Below, in pieces: positions 1 to 14,400 of a stretch of 64,000 nt of DNA; position 1 is the stretch's first letter, and each line of letters starts with the position of its first letter. The stretch is taken from the NCBI GenBank assembly GCA_013399895.1, contig VXBA01000883.1, positions 1,188,189-1,252,188 on the forward strand, read 5' to 3'. The notes under the pieces were generated by a model, which was given only the letters and a program-made list of their open reading frames with translations, did not search any database and was not told where the DNA came from. A program made the position numbers and the translations under genes. Source of the stretch: Serilophus lunatus (lineage: Eukaryota > Chordata > Aves > Passeriformes > Eurylaimidae).

Positions 1-3000
1 CATCAAACATCCTGCCCTTCACAGCTTTGGTCTAATAGCATCCGAGATTATTTAGCACCACACTGAACAGGAACAGAGACATCTGTTACACATCCATTTA
101 TACTGCAGCCACGGCAAGAGCAGCGTGAAGTTATCTCAGTACTCTTAGCATCCCTAAAGTACTGATTAGAGTCATCTCCTGAGTTCGGACTGAAGTAGCA
201 GACAGCAAAGTGGAGAATGAATAGGAGTAAATGCTTCAAGACAAAAAAGGGAATAAAACAAAAAGTATCACGGTAAATATAAAAAAAGCCTGCAGTGCTT
301 TGTCTGGCCTCTGCAGAGGACCACAGACTTCAAATGACTTGTTGCATCTAATTGGCACAGCCTGAAGATAGTTCAGAGAAAACACTGAAGAGATCCAGTA
401 AATCAAAACATTCATACATGGGTTTATTTTTCCAGAATAAATGCCCAGGATGCGTAATGTGTTTCTAACCGCATTATCAATGTATTCCCAATTACATCGC
501 ACACAAAATGCCCAAAGTTTTCCTTTTACCTGTGACTCTAGAAACACCAGCACTGAACTGTCCGGGGGCTGGGGTAACAAACCCAATCCCCCCAGGTCTC
601 TCTCCAGCTCTACCCCACCGGCTCCTCACCAGCCTGGCCACTACTCAGCTCCACATCTATTCAACCCCTTCCTCCTCCTTCCAACCTTCCCTGCCTGCTT
701 TTCCATAGCAGTACTCTGGCCACAGGAGCTGGCCAGCCAGGTCTGTGTTACTCCAAGTGTGCTTCTTGTGTCTGTGCTTTCACACACATTGGGTATTTCC
801 AACAAGGCATCGTGCACCTCGTGGCTGCACTTGTGAGCCCTTCACGGCTTAGCACAGCCCAGACACATCCTTATCACAACCGGGCAAGCCAACAATGCAT
901 TGGTCCAGAGATTTTTATTGATACTACTCTTCTGAGGCAATTTGTCTGGATCAAACTTTGCCATGTCAATTTGTAAACTTAATTAACTGTGGTCTCAATA
1001 AAAGCCAAGATTACGAACATAATGATTAATTAGATCCTTTTAAGTAATGCAATGGTTGAATTAGCTAAATAAAAATAGTGGGGAAACTGGCAAGATAACG
1101 CTCCACTGATGGATGAAGGTCTGTCCTACAAAAGCAAATGCAAGAAGCATAATGCATTACCACAATAGAAATAACTACATGCTTCCCATGATTAATGTTG
1201 TAAATTATACACAGCTCCTTGGAACATAAAGGCATGCCAATTCATACTGTAATTTTTTAAAGCTGTTTTGATACTGATGGCTTTTCTTTTTTCTAAATCC
1301 TGAATTATTACTTATTTTTATAATTTTTTAATATATGAACACACACACAAAACAGTAATTCCAAACATTCTGTTCACTGTTGAGAACTCTGAAAATACAA
1401 ACTGACCATTATATCAGAAGCTCTGGCAGGTCCTTCCTTTCAAGAGTCCAGAATTGTACCAATGCAGATTTCTACAAACTTGTGTCTGACACCAGTTTTT
1501 CCAATATTCTTTGTTAAACTTCTTAAAAAGTTATCCTATCCTCTTCTTGGAAAGCACCTTAAAAGCATTAGATAGTGTGTGGTTACTAGAAGAGTTTCTA
1601 TGGAATGGTCAGATTTTCACAGCTACATTAGGGCTCTGTTTTACAGAAGGCAGAAAGAAGCTTCTAAAGGTTAAATACATTTGGAATATTTAATCAAGCC
1701 ATTGTATAGCTTAACATTTATAAACCAGACTACAGTGGCAAATTGGAGGGAGACCATTTCTTCATGTTTTCAAGTAATTGGTAGTAACCAAATGGATTTA
1801 AAACTATTCTAGTCCTGCAAAGACCTTGCAGGCATCATTATTCATTTGTGCCTCTTTTCCCTTCTACCTCCTCTTTTCTCATCCTGGTTAGTTTAGACTA
1901 AAAGCCTTTTTGATATAGGTACAATTAAAGTGTTTGACTCCTAGAAAAATAAGACTTCAGCCTAGCTTAAATTTTCTTAATAGCAAGAATAATACAAGTT
2001 AAAAGATAAAAATTACTTTCTACAGGCCAGTAAGGTGACTGTAATCTGCCTCATTAGTTCATTATTTCACTATTTTCCACCTCAGTTCTTTACACTATAA
2101 AGATTCAGAGGATGGATCCTTCTCATGAGGTTGATCCACACTGGCATCTTTTTTACTTTGTTGAAGGAAGTCACAGCACTTGTTTTTGTTCTAACTCAAC
2201 AACAGCATTGTGTGGGATAAATCTGGTTCCAGCTGCTGGGGCTGTTCATTGTCACAATCTTTGTTCTTTTTACTAGCCAGCATGGAAATTTACTGGTGCT
2301 ATGTTACAGCACAACTATGCCAAATAAATTTAGTTCTGCTTAATTGTTTCCCATATGCATTTAAATCTGGAATGGTTAACAGTCAATAAATTGGGACACG
2401 AAATTTCACAGGTAGATTTTAAATTATAAATTATAAAGTATAGTGACCAAAAAAAAATAACCAAGAAAATCACAAATCCTTAAATGTTTGACACTGCAGA
2501 GCTTTTTAGGAAAAAAAAACAAAAAACACCTAAAACTATGTGTGCCACTTATTTTCTTTTATTCTAATGACAAAACCAGAACAGAACTGAGGAGCTGACT
2601 AACTCTATCATTTGCAATGAGTCACAATTAAATGGAGGCTGCCAGACTCAATTAACATATCAGTTTAGTGCAGATATCATTCTGTCAAACTGAAGGAAGA
2701 ATTGGTTTTTTTCAGGTCCCTGGAGTGTATTGCTTCTTGCTTATGAAAAAAAACATAATTCATTCCAGCATTTCCAACTCCTAGTGCCACCCTTTAACAG
2801 TACAGAAGCAAAAGCCTAAGAACTGCAGTCTATAAAGACTTCACATACTAGAAAATACATTAGCCAAAAACTGGTATAATAAACACTGGCACATCTACCC
2901 AAAGTAAGTTATCTCAATGTATTTTAAACTCTAATTAGCAGGGATTGTGTGTGTTCTAGTGTGGTGGAGTTTTTTGTTTATTCATAAAGGAACTGTGGTA

Positions 3001-6000
3001 AACAACTTATGTAAAGTATCAGGCTGGGTCTTACAGGTAAGCATCGAACTGGATTTTATTAAGTCTAATAGTTTGAACTAATAGTCAGTTGCCCTCTGTA
3101 GGCAACCATACAGTTTTTTCCACCCTGGTCAGGAGTTTGAACTTGCAGCAACACAAGAGGCACCTGGGCAGACAGAGCAAAACTCAGAAACCTCCCTCCC
3201 TGAAGGAACTAAACACAGCTTTGGGGAAGGGGGTGAAAGGGGGACTGTGGCAATGAGAGCTGGAAGATGCCACAGCAGCATATATTACAAGGTTTTGTTT
3301 CATTCAAAGGCACAGCACAGGACTGTTTTCCAATGAGAAATTTATAGCCTAAACTGTCCATTCAGGAACCCTATTCTTTGCAAAACAAAGGACTCTGCCC
3401 TCCAGAAAGCTGAAACTCACCTGTTGTCTTCAGCTACAAAATGCTGTTTCATTTTCATATATCTTTAAAATCTACAAGCAGCTTGAGCACATTTATTTTC
3501 CTGAAATACAGAGAGGGAAAAAATCCCTCCCTTTCCCAGCCTCCTTTTTATTACAATAAACATTTCAAAGAAACTCAAGAAAACCACATCTAAAGAAAAG
3601 AGGAACCTCCAAACAATCAAGTCCTAACATATCGAGAAGACAAACTTGTACTCATAAGTCACCCCATCAAGCATTTGATTCCAAGCTCAGCCAGTTTTGT
3701 GTCAAAGACAAGAGAAAAATAAAGAGAAGAACATTAACTTCTCTCCCTCCACAGAGGAAGGGGTGTGACAGGACTCTAAAGAAGCAGAAAAGCCAGATGC
3801 TGCCAATATTCTTATTTATTATTATTTATTTCAGTAAACCTGGCACAATCCCTACTCCTGAGGTGCAATGACTTGTGTTAAAAAATTCAAAAGTAAGTCC
3901 CCTCACCAAATGACAATAGAGTTTTTCCCTTTGTTTTTTAATTTTGGTTTGGTTTATTGTTTATTTCTAACTAGAGAAGGAATAAGGGCTTTAGCTGACA
4001 GCATTATCCTGTTCACACCCTTTGGCAAAGAAGACACCAGCATTTCAGTGCCACTTATCTTGTCACTTTTCATTCCCATTCCTCCCAGCCATACACACAC
4101 ACACAGAGCTTTCTGCTTGCCTTTTAGAAATAGGTATTGTAGCTCTCTGTAAATCAGTATTGTGTCTCTCAGCGAATGGTCAGGCTCCACAGCTCACAGC
4201 CAATTAACCATCTTCTGGCGGCTCTTGGAGCATGTGCCTTCTGCCAACATTTGATCCCAATCCATTAAAATCAGCTCTGGCTAAGCACAGATGTTTTCCT
4301 GTTTGCTTTCTGCAGACACATGGGGACAATGAACCTCCACTGCCTGGTGCAAGTGTCTTTCACAAATGAGCACTGACCTCTTCATGTGAACATGAATTTC
4401 ATATGGGAACAGACAGGTACTATGTGGTTGCATTCATTGTTGAAACAAAATCTGGGGGAAAAAACCATTCAAACTCAAATAAAAATCTTTTAAAAACTCT
4501 GAAATCATTTTACAGTGCTAGTTTATATTTATCAAATAATAAGTACTTTCAGTACACAGTCCTCAAACACATTAGCCCTAGGGAATCTCTTAATAACTAG
4601 AATACTCCTCATTTCTCATTAGCAAACAGATAAGCAATTCAGAACATTTTGATTTTGCCCTGTCAAGTTGGGGACGGATTTTTACATTAACCATTTAAAT
4701 TTTATGGCATTGTCTGTAGCATTTTCTGCTTTGCTCCAATAACAGAATTAAAGGACAAAGGAAAAACAGTTCTTTCCAGCAGAACTTATTTCCAGAGCAC
4801 ACTTTAAGACTCAAATGTTATTCACTCATGAAAGGATAATAAAAATCTTTAATAACTCCAGGGAACTATGCCCTGAAGGAATGAAACTTAGAAAACATGA
4901 ACAGGTCATCTAAGGGAATTTCTTCATGTTTGGAACAAGAGAAATGTTGCGAGCTGCAAGCGTAGTGACTGTGCACGTTATCCAGTGATGTATTCACAGA
5001 AAATACTTAGGCAGCCCAGGGAACCAGGGCCAGGAGCTTGGACTAAGAAACCTCAGGATGTACCTTCTAATTTTCTAACACTCTAGCAAGTTAAACTTGA
5101 CATGTTAGCTGGGTGGCCTCAAACATACCCTCATCTCGCTGGCCTTGCACCTGGGGCTACCAGGCTCCTATCAGAAGCTTTCATTTCCAAATCCTTCCTA
5201 AACTGCATAACATTTGCAAAACAATTAGGTGCCAAGTTGTATATAGTATGGGAACACTGATAAAAAATACATGTGCATGTGTAATGGTAATTTTCTTTTC
5301 CTTCCTCTGAGAGCACAACACGGATAGTTTCGTTGTTTTTTATCTTTATTTGGAAAAAAACCAACCAAACAAAAAAAAACCCACAGAAATTAAAGCACTT
5401 AGAAAATGAGAAAGAAAAACATCTTTTTCCCTTGTAAGAAAACATCTGAGTATTTGTTACTAGTAAAAGATTCAGCTAAGATCCTGCACACAGTACCCAC
5501 ACACAATACATGAGCGTACAAGTTGGCACACATAAAGCAGTGTAGAAATGACTGGAAATACGAACAGGACCTGCTGTGTCTCCTCATATGCAATGATTCA
5601 CGGCCATATTTTTACATAATGGCTAAAACCAAAATCAATGAGCTTTCCACCTTTTCTCCTGATCTCCTATAATCATTCACATACCTTGTAGGCAACGCCA
5701 TCAGTGACCAAACACAATGCATGTGCTTCACACACATTGAAACCTCTTTCAGGCTTATAGAAATGTAGCAAAAGCTCCCTCTGAGAAAACCCACTAAGTC
5801 ATTGAAGCAAGCTACACAGTTGGAAACTAAGGGACATATAAGGACGTCGCACTTTTTCAGATTGAGGGTCCATTTTACCCAGTCCTTTGTCTCTAGCAGT
5901 GGCCAGGAACAGATCTTGATGCACTTGTAGTTTCGAGAGCTTCATTCACAGTGTCTGGTATTTATTTTAATAAAGCCATGACATTTTTTTCAGTCTATTT

Positions 6001-8436
6001 TCTGGGCCTGGCCACAATAGGAAGAGTGCTTTATGAACCACAAATGCACAGCAGTTGGCAGCACATCCATCATCAGTCATCTTCAATCTCTCTTAGGCCT
6101 TGGTGAGTGTACAAGAGCCCCAGCACAAGCCCCTTACATGCAGCTCAGATGTGGAGTAGGCCTCAGCAGTCACAAGTGCTGATGCCAAGGAAACCCACTC
6201 CATCTAATTTAATTTGCAAGAAAAAAGTACTATTTATGAGAAGTTTCTCTTCCTAGAATAAAGGACATTTATTATATGTATAAAGCCCAAATCCAGCAAG
6301 ACCTTGCTATCTAAATCTTCCACCATGGTTCAACATACCATGGAGTAATCAGTAGCATTTCCATTTTGCAATATTTCTATACATAAAAATCTTTCTTCTT
6401 GCAAGATAACAAACAAACAACACCATCAGTCTGAAAACTTCTTCAAAGAAAGTTTAAACTTTAAACAACACATGTTTCATTGCTGAGTTTTCTGTTGGGA
6501 AACCCTGACAGATAAGTAATTCTTCACCCAGAGTGAATTTCAAATTAAGTTTACAGTGTGAAATTATTTTTCCTGGCAGTTATCGGTAACAGAGATTCTA
6601 ACAGCTTGCCAGTTAATATGTAATTTTAGGACACTCATATTTAAACACTACCACTGCTAATTTTGAATGCATATAAAAAAATATCAGTAAAATGGCCAAC
6701 TACTGCAGGTAGCAACAAGAACAGGTACAGTGGTTCAAAAGTGTCCTCAGAGAATAAAAAACAAAAGCTTCAACTAAAAAGTGCAGAACTCTATTGCATG
6801 TGAGGTTCCTAAGGGAAGCAAATGAACAGACACAGCTCGTTGAATCAAGAGTTAACCAGTGAATATTTGCACATAAAGAAAAAATGGCATTTGCAAATGT
6901 GTCCAATAGAGGAAAAAGTTGCTTTTATTTTTTGCTAATTTTTCAGCTTTGTCCTGCCACATTTACCAAACAATGAAATTCAAACAAAAGCCTGTCTGCA
7001 CATATCATAATCATCTGCATTTGCATTTGGCCAGGGGGCCATAAAAATCAGATTATGCTAATCAGATGCTCAACTGAGAATTTAGAATGATCAGTGTTTT
7101 ATCATCATATATTTCAGTTTTAACTTGAAATTAGTTCAAATTTTTTTCAGTGACAAACTGGAAATTTTGTGTTCAAATAGAAACTAACTTGTTTTAAAGC
7201 ATAAAGACATGGCATAAAACCAAGTATATGTTAATCAGTTGAAAGCAGGCACAGTGCCAAGCCTATCAGGCAGGTATAATATGGGCAGTTGTCTCTTTCA
7301 GCCAGGTTTTTAGAAGTCAGAAACAAAGAGAAAACTGAAATTCGTTGCAAGGAGAAAAGACAGGCCAGAAGTATGGTGCACTTGGAAAGTTAAATACTTG
7401 TACTATTAGTATGCTAGGGATGCCAGAAGCTGTGAGAGGATGCAGTATGCTCTGGAGAGAAAAATACACACCTACACATGCAGAGGCTCCATGGAGGTGT
7501 AAAGCATGCAGAAGTCAATAGCTTGAGACTTTTACAGGTGTGAAGACCAAATGAACTGTAACATAGAGCTTTCTTTCCTTTGGCCCAATGACTTAAAAAA
7601 TCCTTCAGCATTTCCTGAAGACAGAAATTCAAATCTGAATGCAACATCAGATGCTGTTTACATACAAGTAATAATAGAATGTATTTCCCTTGAAGACAAC
7701 ACTCTTTCTCTTCTTCCTTTCTCCCAGCATCTCAACAGGTATATATAAAAAAAAAAATCAACTTTGAAAGAAAAAAAAAAAGAAAAAGAAGAGACACTGA
7801 AAAGCATGGTAACATGATTTAGCAATTTAGTACAGCCAATCTGTATTACTACAAGTGAGTAGAATTTGTAATCAGAAATAGTCAGTTTTCCCCTAATCTC
7901 CACTGATTCCTAAGCCTTTTCTACATAGCCACATCAAAGAGAATTAAATGCATTTGTATGATAATGTTAATTCACACACAATTCACACCATCTTTTGATC
8001 AGGATTATTTTGAGCATTATAGACAACATGGCATATATGAAATTCTTCAGACCCTCAGCATCATGTTGTGTAATTGTTTGCCCATCCAATTGCCATGAAA
8101 AATCGCATCAGTTGTAAATAATACTGATAAAAATATATCAAAACTTCCTATAGAGTAAGTGTCGAACATTAACAAATAATTCCAGTGATAACACTACTGA
8201 GGTAAAATTCTGTGGGCCTCTTCTTGCATGTTAGATTACAATGAACCATCTATTCTTAAAAAGCTATCCTTACAAGCTAGATATTTTTAGGTTATCAGTC
8301 TTCACCATATCTTTAGGATATGGTTCGTTATAAGGTTTTGTGTACAGGTCAAGTACTGCAGCACAGGACCTGAATTTTTACTCATACTACCTGTCTGTGA
8401 GATGGAGTGACTAAGAAGTGCTCAGAAATTGCCACT
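1..8436. other. Intergenic sequence downstream of GRIN2A, no gene recognised
   Basis: The stretch is AT-rich, with short open frames in all phases and none resembling a known protein. It contains a short AC repeat at 4093-4105, A-rich and GA-rich tracts at 7747-7795, a homeodomain-type motif cluster (979-1075) and two POU octamer-like sites (7019-7062). Its low density of repeats and motif-rich AT stretches could reflect conserved non-coding elements, but that cannot be judged without alignment. Confidence 0.6.
4093..4105. repeat. Short (AC)n microsatellite
   Basis: About six and a half AC units in intergenic sequence. Short, with no associated feature. Confidence 0.85.
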
Positions 8437-8457
8437 GGGGGGGGGGGGGGGGGCGGN
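8437..8457. repeat. G17 homopolymer followed by an undetermined base
   Basis: Seventeen consecutive G (8437-8453) are followed by CGG and an N at 8457, the only ambiguous base I noticed in the window. The run may be a real poly-G tract, but its length is uncertain because such tracts are poorly sequenced. It may mark the edge of a gap-fill or collapsed sequence. Confidence 0.9.
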
Positions 8458-11400
8458 CCAAGAACACAGTGTGACCTGCTGGACAGAGGCTGGGAATAAA
8501 GAGTCTCTGTTTTTCCCTGTCATTCACCAGAGGCTGTAACTGTGCTTGAAGGGTCTCCACAGAAAAATATAAAGAATAAGATGCACTTCCAATCTATAAA
8601 TGTACATTTTTTTCTACTCTGCAAGCATACGTTTCCATATACTGTTTTCATACTTTTGGCTTCTGAATGTTCGCTTTCCTGCATCCAGACCTCCTAAATT
8701 CATAGACTCGGAAGGCTCAGGCTCCAAATACTTGCTCTGTAGTCCTGCCCTGGCTGTGGATATCGCCGACCTCAGCCAGGCCTGTAAAAGGCTTCCTGCC
8801 CACAGGCTAATCCTCATTCCCCACTAGAGATGGGCAACCCCTCTCCCACAATGCCATCTTCTCTGCCATTTTCTCTGCAGGGCACAGCCAGAGTCACCTA
8901 TCCTAGGGCAAAATCCTTCTGAAGCAAACCTGGGAAGCACAATTCAGCCTCACAGATTGCAAGTCATACCTCAACAGAAAGCATATGGACAAGTAGAATC
9001 AAACATCCATTTTCACATGCCCACGTTAAAAGCACCAGTAATACCCAGCATCTTCACCAGTGCGTCAGGGGAGGGCAAGCAGCCAGCAGAGGGTCCAGCT
9101 CCAGGCCTTGCTCTGAATTAGAGGCAGTGCATCACCAGGAGCTGACTTCATTTGCTGTGGCAAGCACTTGGCACCACTGGAGAATGACTCAAGCAATTCT
9201 ATAAAAGATGCCACCAGGAAATCCCATCAGAACAGATCAGGAAATGCTGATGTGCAGCTCTCAAAGAGCTGGAGCACATGGCATCCCACAGCAAGAGGGA
9301 ACACCCATCCTGTCATCTCTCAGGGCCACATGCAGACAATTCCCTGGCTATGCAGCCTGACATGATCTGCTGAAGTTCTCCAGAGGCAGAACGGACACAC
9401 TGTTATTAATAGACAAATTAGGGAACAGACATATTTTAAATTCTTCTTCAAGTTTGCCTTTGAAAATCCATAATAAACTATCAAAAGATTAAGATTTGGT
9501 GATTAGTACACAAATAATAACAAGTCCTTATTTTTGAGCCAAACAAGGGTACAGTATCTTGAGTAATTTATAGTGGATAATTAAGGTAATGAATGCTTGA
9601 GAGTCTGTCAAATAAATAGTCCCTAAAAGTATCATTTTAATAGGGGATGATTATAGACAGCACTAAAGAAGACTGTAACTGAAACAACATACTTGGATTT
9701 GACATGTATTTAAAAAAGGCGTAAATCTCATCCCTTAAACTGCCATCTAAGTTCATCGTTGATTAAGACCTGTTCTTCTAACCTTGTCTACACGGGCAAA
9801 TCTACCATTAAATTAACTGGTATAATTATACCAATATCACCATCTGTGTGAACACACTTTAGATGCTTTTTTATTTGTCCTATCTTGCACGAATCAGTAC
9901 ACAATATAACTGGGGGAAGAACAGGCTTCCACAGTGTTTCACTCAAGGACACATGAGCAGATGAAGGGTAAGAGTTAGTCTAATTTGCTATCCTCATTGG
10001 GTGCAAAGGTAATATTCCACTTTTCGGTACAGAGACAGTAAAAAAGTACAGGCATGGACTAATGTTTCCAATATCACCTCAGCACGATTACAAAACAAGT
10101 AAAAGCTATTTAAAAGTGTGTCTTGCCACAGAGCTGTTGTGTGTTGCATCTAACACTGACTCAACCCAATTGTATTTCCCATGTCCTCTATATCAGTAGG
10201 AGTTACTTACACAGCACTCCAGTGCTCCAACACCCAGCATGGGCAGTGACTCATCCCTCTGAATCCATCTGGGTGCCTTGGCCAGAGAAATGAAGCTGCA
10301 GCAATGGTGAGCTCTTCTGACCAGCTCAGCAAGCCCAAACATAATTATTTTTTATAATGGTCTTCAGCCAAGTGATGGTCATTTCTTAGCACATGTTGAA
10401 AAGAGGATCACTCTTCCTCAACAGAGGATGAAGGGAAAATACAGCTGCATAGGATTAGGGAGTCAGCTTGCATGATCAGGACACATCCTCCCCCAAGTCA
10501 CCATGGCCAGGAACAGCAAGGATCATATTATCTAGCTCAGAAAGACAACAATCAGTAACGTGGGCTTTGCAAAGCTGCAGCATGTCCCCCTGCAGAAAGA
10601 CTGTACTTGTAAGTTTGAAGGTGTTAACATCCGGAGGTGGCAAGTTGTTGGATTCTGTGTATTCCTTCAGCTAAATTATAAAGATAAAAAGGACAGACTA
10701 CATGGAAATCTCATTAATGAAAAGTTAAATGCTCATAATACGACCTTCTTCACCAAGACAGTCTTGTGTTCTGATCGATGAGAAAGCATTAATTACATTG
10801 GTTTTCACAGGCAAGATGAAACTTCACATATAATGAAATATCTAAACAAACATTAGAAGAAAACTCTAAGAAATAATAGAATATCCACTTGCATGCACGA
10901 ATGAGGAAGTGACCATTTTGGATAGGTTGCTCCATGGTAGCAACATGGGGAAGGGGCCAATCTTAAGATTAACTGCAGTTTTATGCAGTCTCATTTCACT
11001 CCTTCACCCATCTTCATGCCTCACTTTCATGTGACTTCTCAGGATGATGTCCAGCTTGGAGTTTGGTCACGACTGATGTTTGGTTTCATACTCGGAATTC
11101 CACCTCTGCTTTAATAAAATCCTGAATTTGATGGAAAAATATTCATTAAGCCACAAAGATAAGTTTCCTGGGGATTTTTTATTGTATTTTGTTGATTGAT
11201 CAGAAAATTGGAGCTCCTCACAAAATTTGTCCCTACATTTGTACACTTCTCTAGTTACAAGGGTCTGGTTCAAAATGTTGCAAGTCTGTTTGAAAGCGTA
11301 ATGAAGTCTCTAATTATTTATTTTCTTCCAGGCAGTTCTCAAGCGCTGATGAATCCTCACTATTTTTTACCTTAGAAATATAGGAGAAAATCATTCTGCT

Positions 11401-14400
11401 ATCTTAGAAAATACCCTAATTTCTCTTCACATAAGTACAAGGTATAATACTCAAAGTAATTTATTTCTGTGGAAAAAATCATATGCTAGGAAAATAATTT
11501 AATAAGCTAAACAATTAATCACTACCACAACCCTTATTTACCAGCTCTTCATTAATATATTACTGAACATTTTTCAATTTGTTTCTGGAAAAAGTCTTGC
11601 AGGCTCCACCATTTGCAGTCAGTAGCAGACCCGTCCTTCAAGTGTTTATCTCAACACAAGCAGCAGAAACGTGCTTTCTGGTCTCTTCATCTCCTTGCTG
11701 TGCAATATAGTGGGAAGCTCTTGCTGTTCCATTCACTGTGAGTTTGATTTTCAGAACTTTCTGCCCAGGTGCTGAAATCCGCACATCAAATCAAAGATGG
11801 AGCTGGCAAACATAAGTTACCTAAAGGAAAAAAATTATGATATTTTATTTTCCTCTTTGAATAAAGTAGTCTAAAGTAAGAAATATTCCTATAGTTTGAT
11901 GTCATGTTGTATATAAAATGACTGTAAAGTTTACCAAAAAAGTAAGATAAAATGAACTCTACAAAAAGCTACATTGAGATTGTCTGTGATCCAAAAGGGG
12001 CAAGAAGAAATCTGCAGTTTGCATTTGGGAAAGAAAGGATTCATGAGGATTCATCTGATGGCTGTATTTCAACAACGATCACGAGCTATCCCAATGTTAA
12101 ATTTTGTCTGTTTCTCCAGAAAAGTGTAGAAAGTGTTCCTTAGTTAAACATCAGATTTTTTTCCTTCTTCATTTAATAACAAATAAATTAGGAGAAAGGT
12201 TTTGTTTTCCATCAGCTTGACAATTATATCAGTGTTTTGCTGGAAATAAGAGCAGTTGGCATTTTCTTCATGCCAACATATGGGTGTGTGAGTTGAATTG
12301 TCTCTGAACTACAAGCAGTAACAAGATACTTCTTGTGCCAGAAAGCAATTAATGATTGCTCTGCAGCCAGGTTATTCTCATGGGTGGAAGGCCCTCTCAT
12401 AGAGTCCTGTGGCAGCTGCAGCTTCTGCAGGATACAAAGACTGTCTGCAATAACTGCTTAGTCACTTTAAGGAGGAGAGACCTGCCCCCTTTGAAATAAA
12501 CCACCTAATTTGATCAAAAAGAACCATGTTTCTAGCCATATGGGGAAAAAAAAATCAAAACAAAGGATGCAATCAGAAGATTGTAAATGGATTATTTGAT
12601 TTTCCTAATGTTCAAAAGGATTTGAGGGCTAAGACTACTTACCACTCTCACACAAATTACTTTTTTTGGAAGCTTTCTTTGTCTGTTAGACACTCTAGAA
12701 TCTGCTGCGAATTTGGATTTACAAGATCAGCAGGAAGTAACTTTTCCTAAAAGAGTAAAACCTGTTGAAATGCCAGAGAAAACCATTGCAAACACTCCCC
12801 ATGATATGGTGGCAGGAACCTCCAAGTCCCACAGGAAGCACTGCGTCCTCAAGGCAGCAAATAGAGTAAGGAGGCAGTGGAAGCCTTGGAAAAACACTTC
12901 TGTTTTCACTAACAGATGTTAGTAGAGCAGAATGAAGAGAGATTGTATTTCACTAATTTTGTTAAACTGTCCAAATAACTGTGAGGATGAAAGTCTTTTT
13001 TCAAAGCCTGCTAGCAAGAATTCCTACAAAACTGCACCCAAATGTACAACCATCATCTCCTGCCTCTTTAGCAATGTCACTCGAGTTACATAAACATGCC
13101 ATGCACACTGAATTTCACATCACTGATGCCACTTGAAGCATGCCGCAACATTTCCCAGCCAAATATATACACTGTTCCAAATAATATGCATATACACATA
13201 ACTCCAGTACACAGTTAATGAAATGCAATTATTCACAGCTGATAAGACTCTTGTTCTAAAACCCCCTACATGAAAGCAAGAAAAATTTGAGTTGCAGAGA
13301 GACTTTTCCCTTTCATCAGTACTGTCAATTATAATTCCAACATTATGTAAGAAACAGGAGAAATTGGCTGTGATCTGGCTAAAGGTTAATAAATGCAGTG
13401 GTTCAGGGAACTGGAGCAGAAGAATACTAATGGCTCCTGCACCTGGAATGCAGCTTCCCCCTTCATTCTAATTGGCTTCTCCCCCATCGGTGCATTTACA
13501 ATGCGTTTGTCCCTAATGCATTTATGAAATAACGCAGGTCTTTTTCTTCAATAAGTCAGATTCAAGTGAAAGAGAAGAGAGTGTTAACAAAAGGCTGACC
13601 CTGTTATCACTACTTATTTGGCATAAAATAATACTGACATCTCTTCTGCTTTTCCATCCCCACTAAAAATAAACAACACTACCATTACAAGTATTTTTTC
13701 CTCTGGATAAATTCACAAATATATGTGTTTATTTTAAGATTTTTTTGTAAGAATTCTAACTTCTCATGCATGAACAGGCAACAAAAGATCTGCAGCAATG
13801 CTGCATTTTTTGTGAAACTGGACTCTCAACAAAACATGAAAAAATTAAACTCAATCAAGCTGCTGTAACAAGAGATTTCCTGGTATTGAAGTGGTCAGGA
13901 ATACACACCATACATTAATTGTCTGATGGGAAAGGCAAGGGAGGGACGCAAGGAGTGATGAACAGCTCGTGTCTCACAGTGCTGTCAGAAAGTGCAACAG
14001 ATTACATACAAGACATGCACAGGATGAAACACGGCTCCTTCTCCCTGACTGTGTCCTCCCTGCAGTGGCCTGGGGTCACCAATGTCACAGAGCTGACAGA
14101 TGGCCCTTGCATCCCTTGCCCTGGTGAGATGAATGATCCCTCCCAGACTCTGCTCATCAAATGACACTCAGTCAACCACCTGCTTTTTGTCAAGTTAGTA
14201 GCTCATCAGAGAGTGGCAATGTAAATTCATCAGAGAAGTTCAGGCAACATTTCTGTCATGAAATGTGCCACATCATTTCTTCATTCTCATTTTGAGTCTT
14301 CAGCTCTACAAATATTGATTCCCCAGAGCAAATCCAGCTCTTCTGGCTGACCATCAGGTCTTGGAGACTCAGCCTCCACCACCAGTTGAATATTTAGTGA

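Noticed and set aside
48..239. 63-residue frame on the minus strand with a signal-peptide-like start and several cysteines
   Set aside because: Its first codon is TTG, which is not a vertebrate start. No family match is recognisable and there is no supporting exon structure.
236..586. 116-residue minus-strand frame with hydrophobic stretches reminiscent of a receptor
   Set aside because: No conserved receptor motif fits on inspection, and hydrophobic stretches are common in frames through AT-rich DNA.
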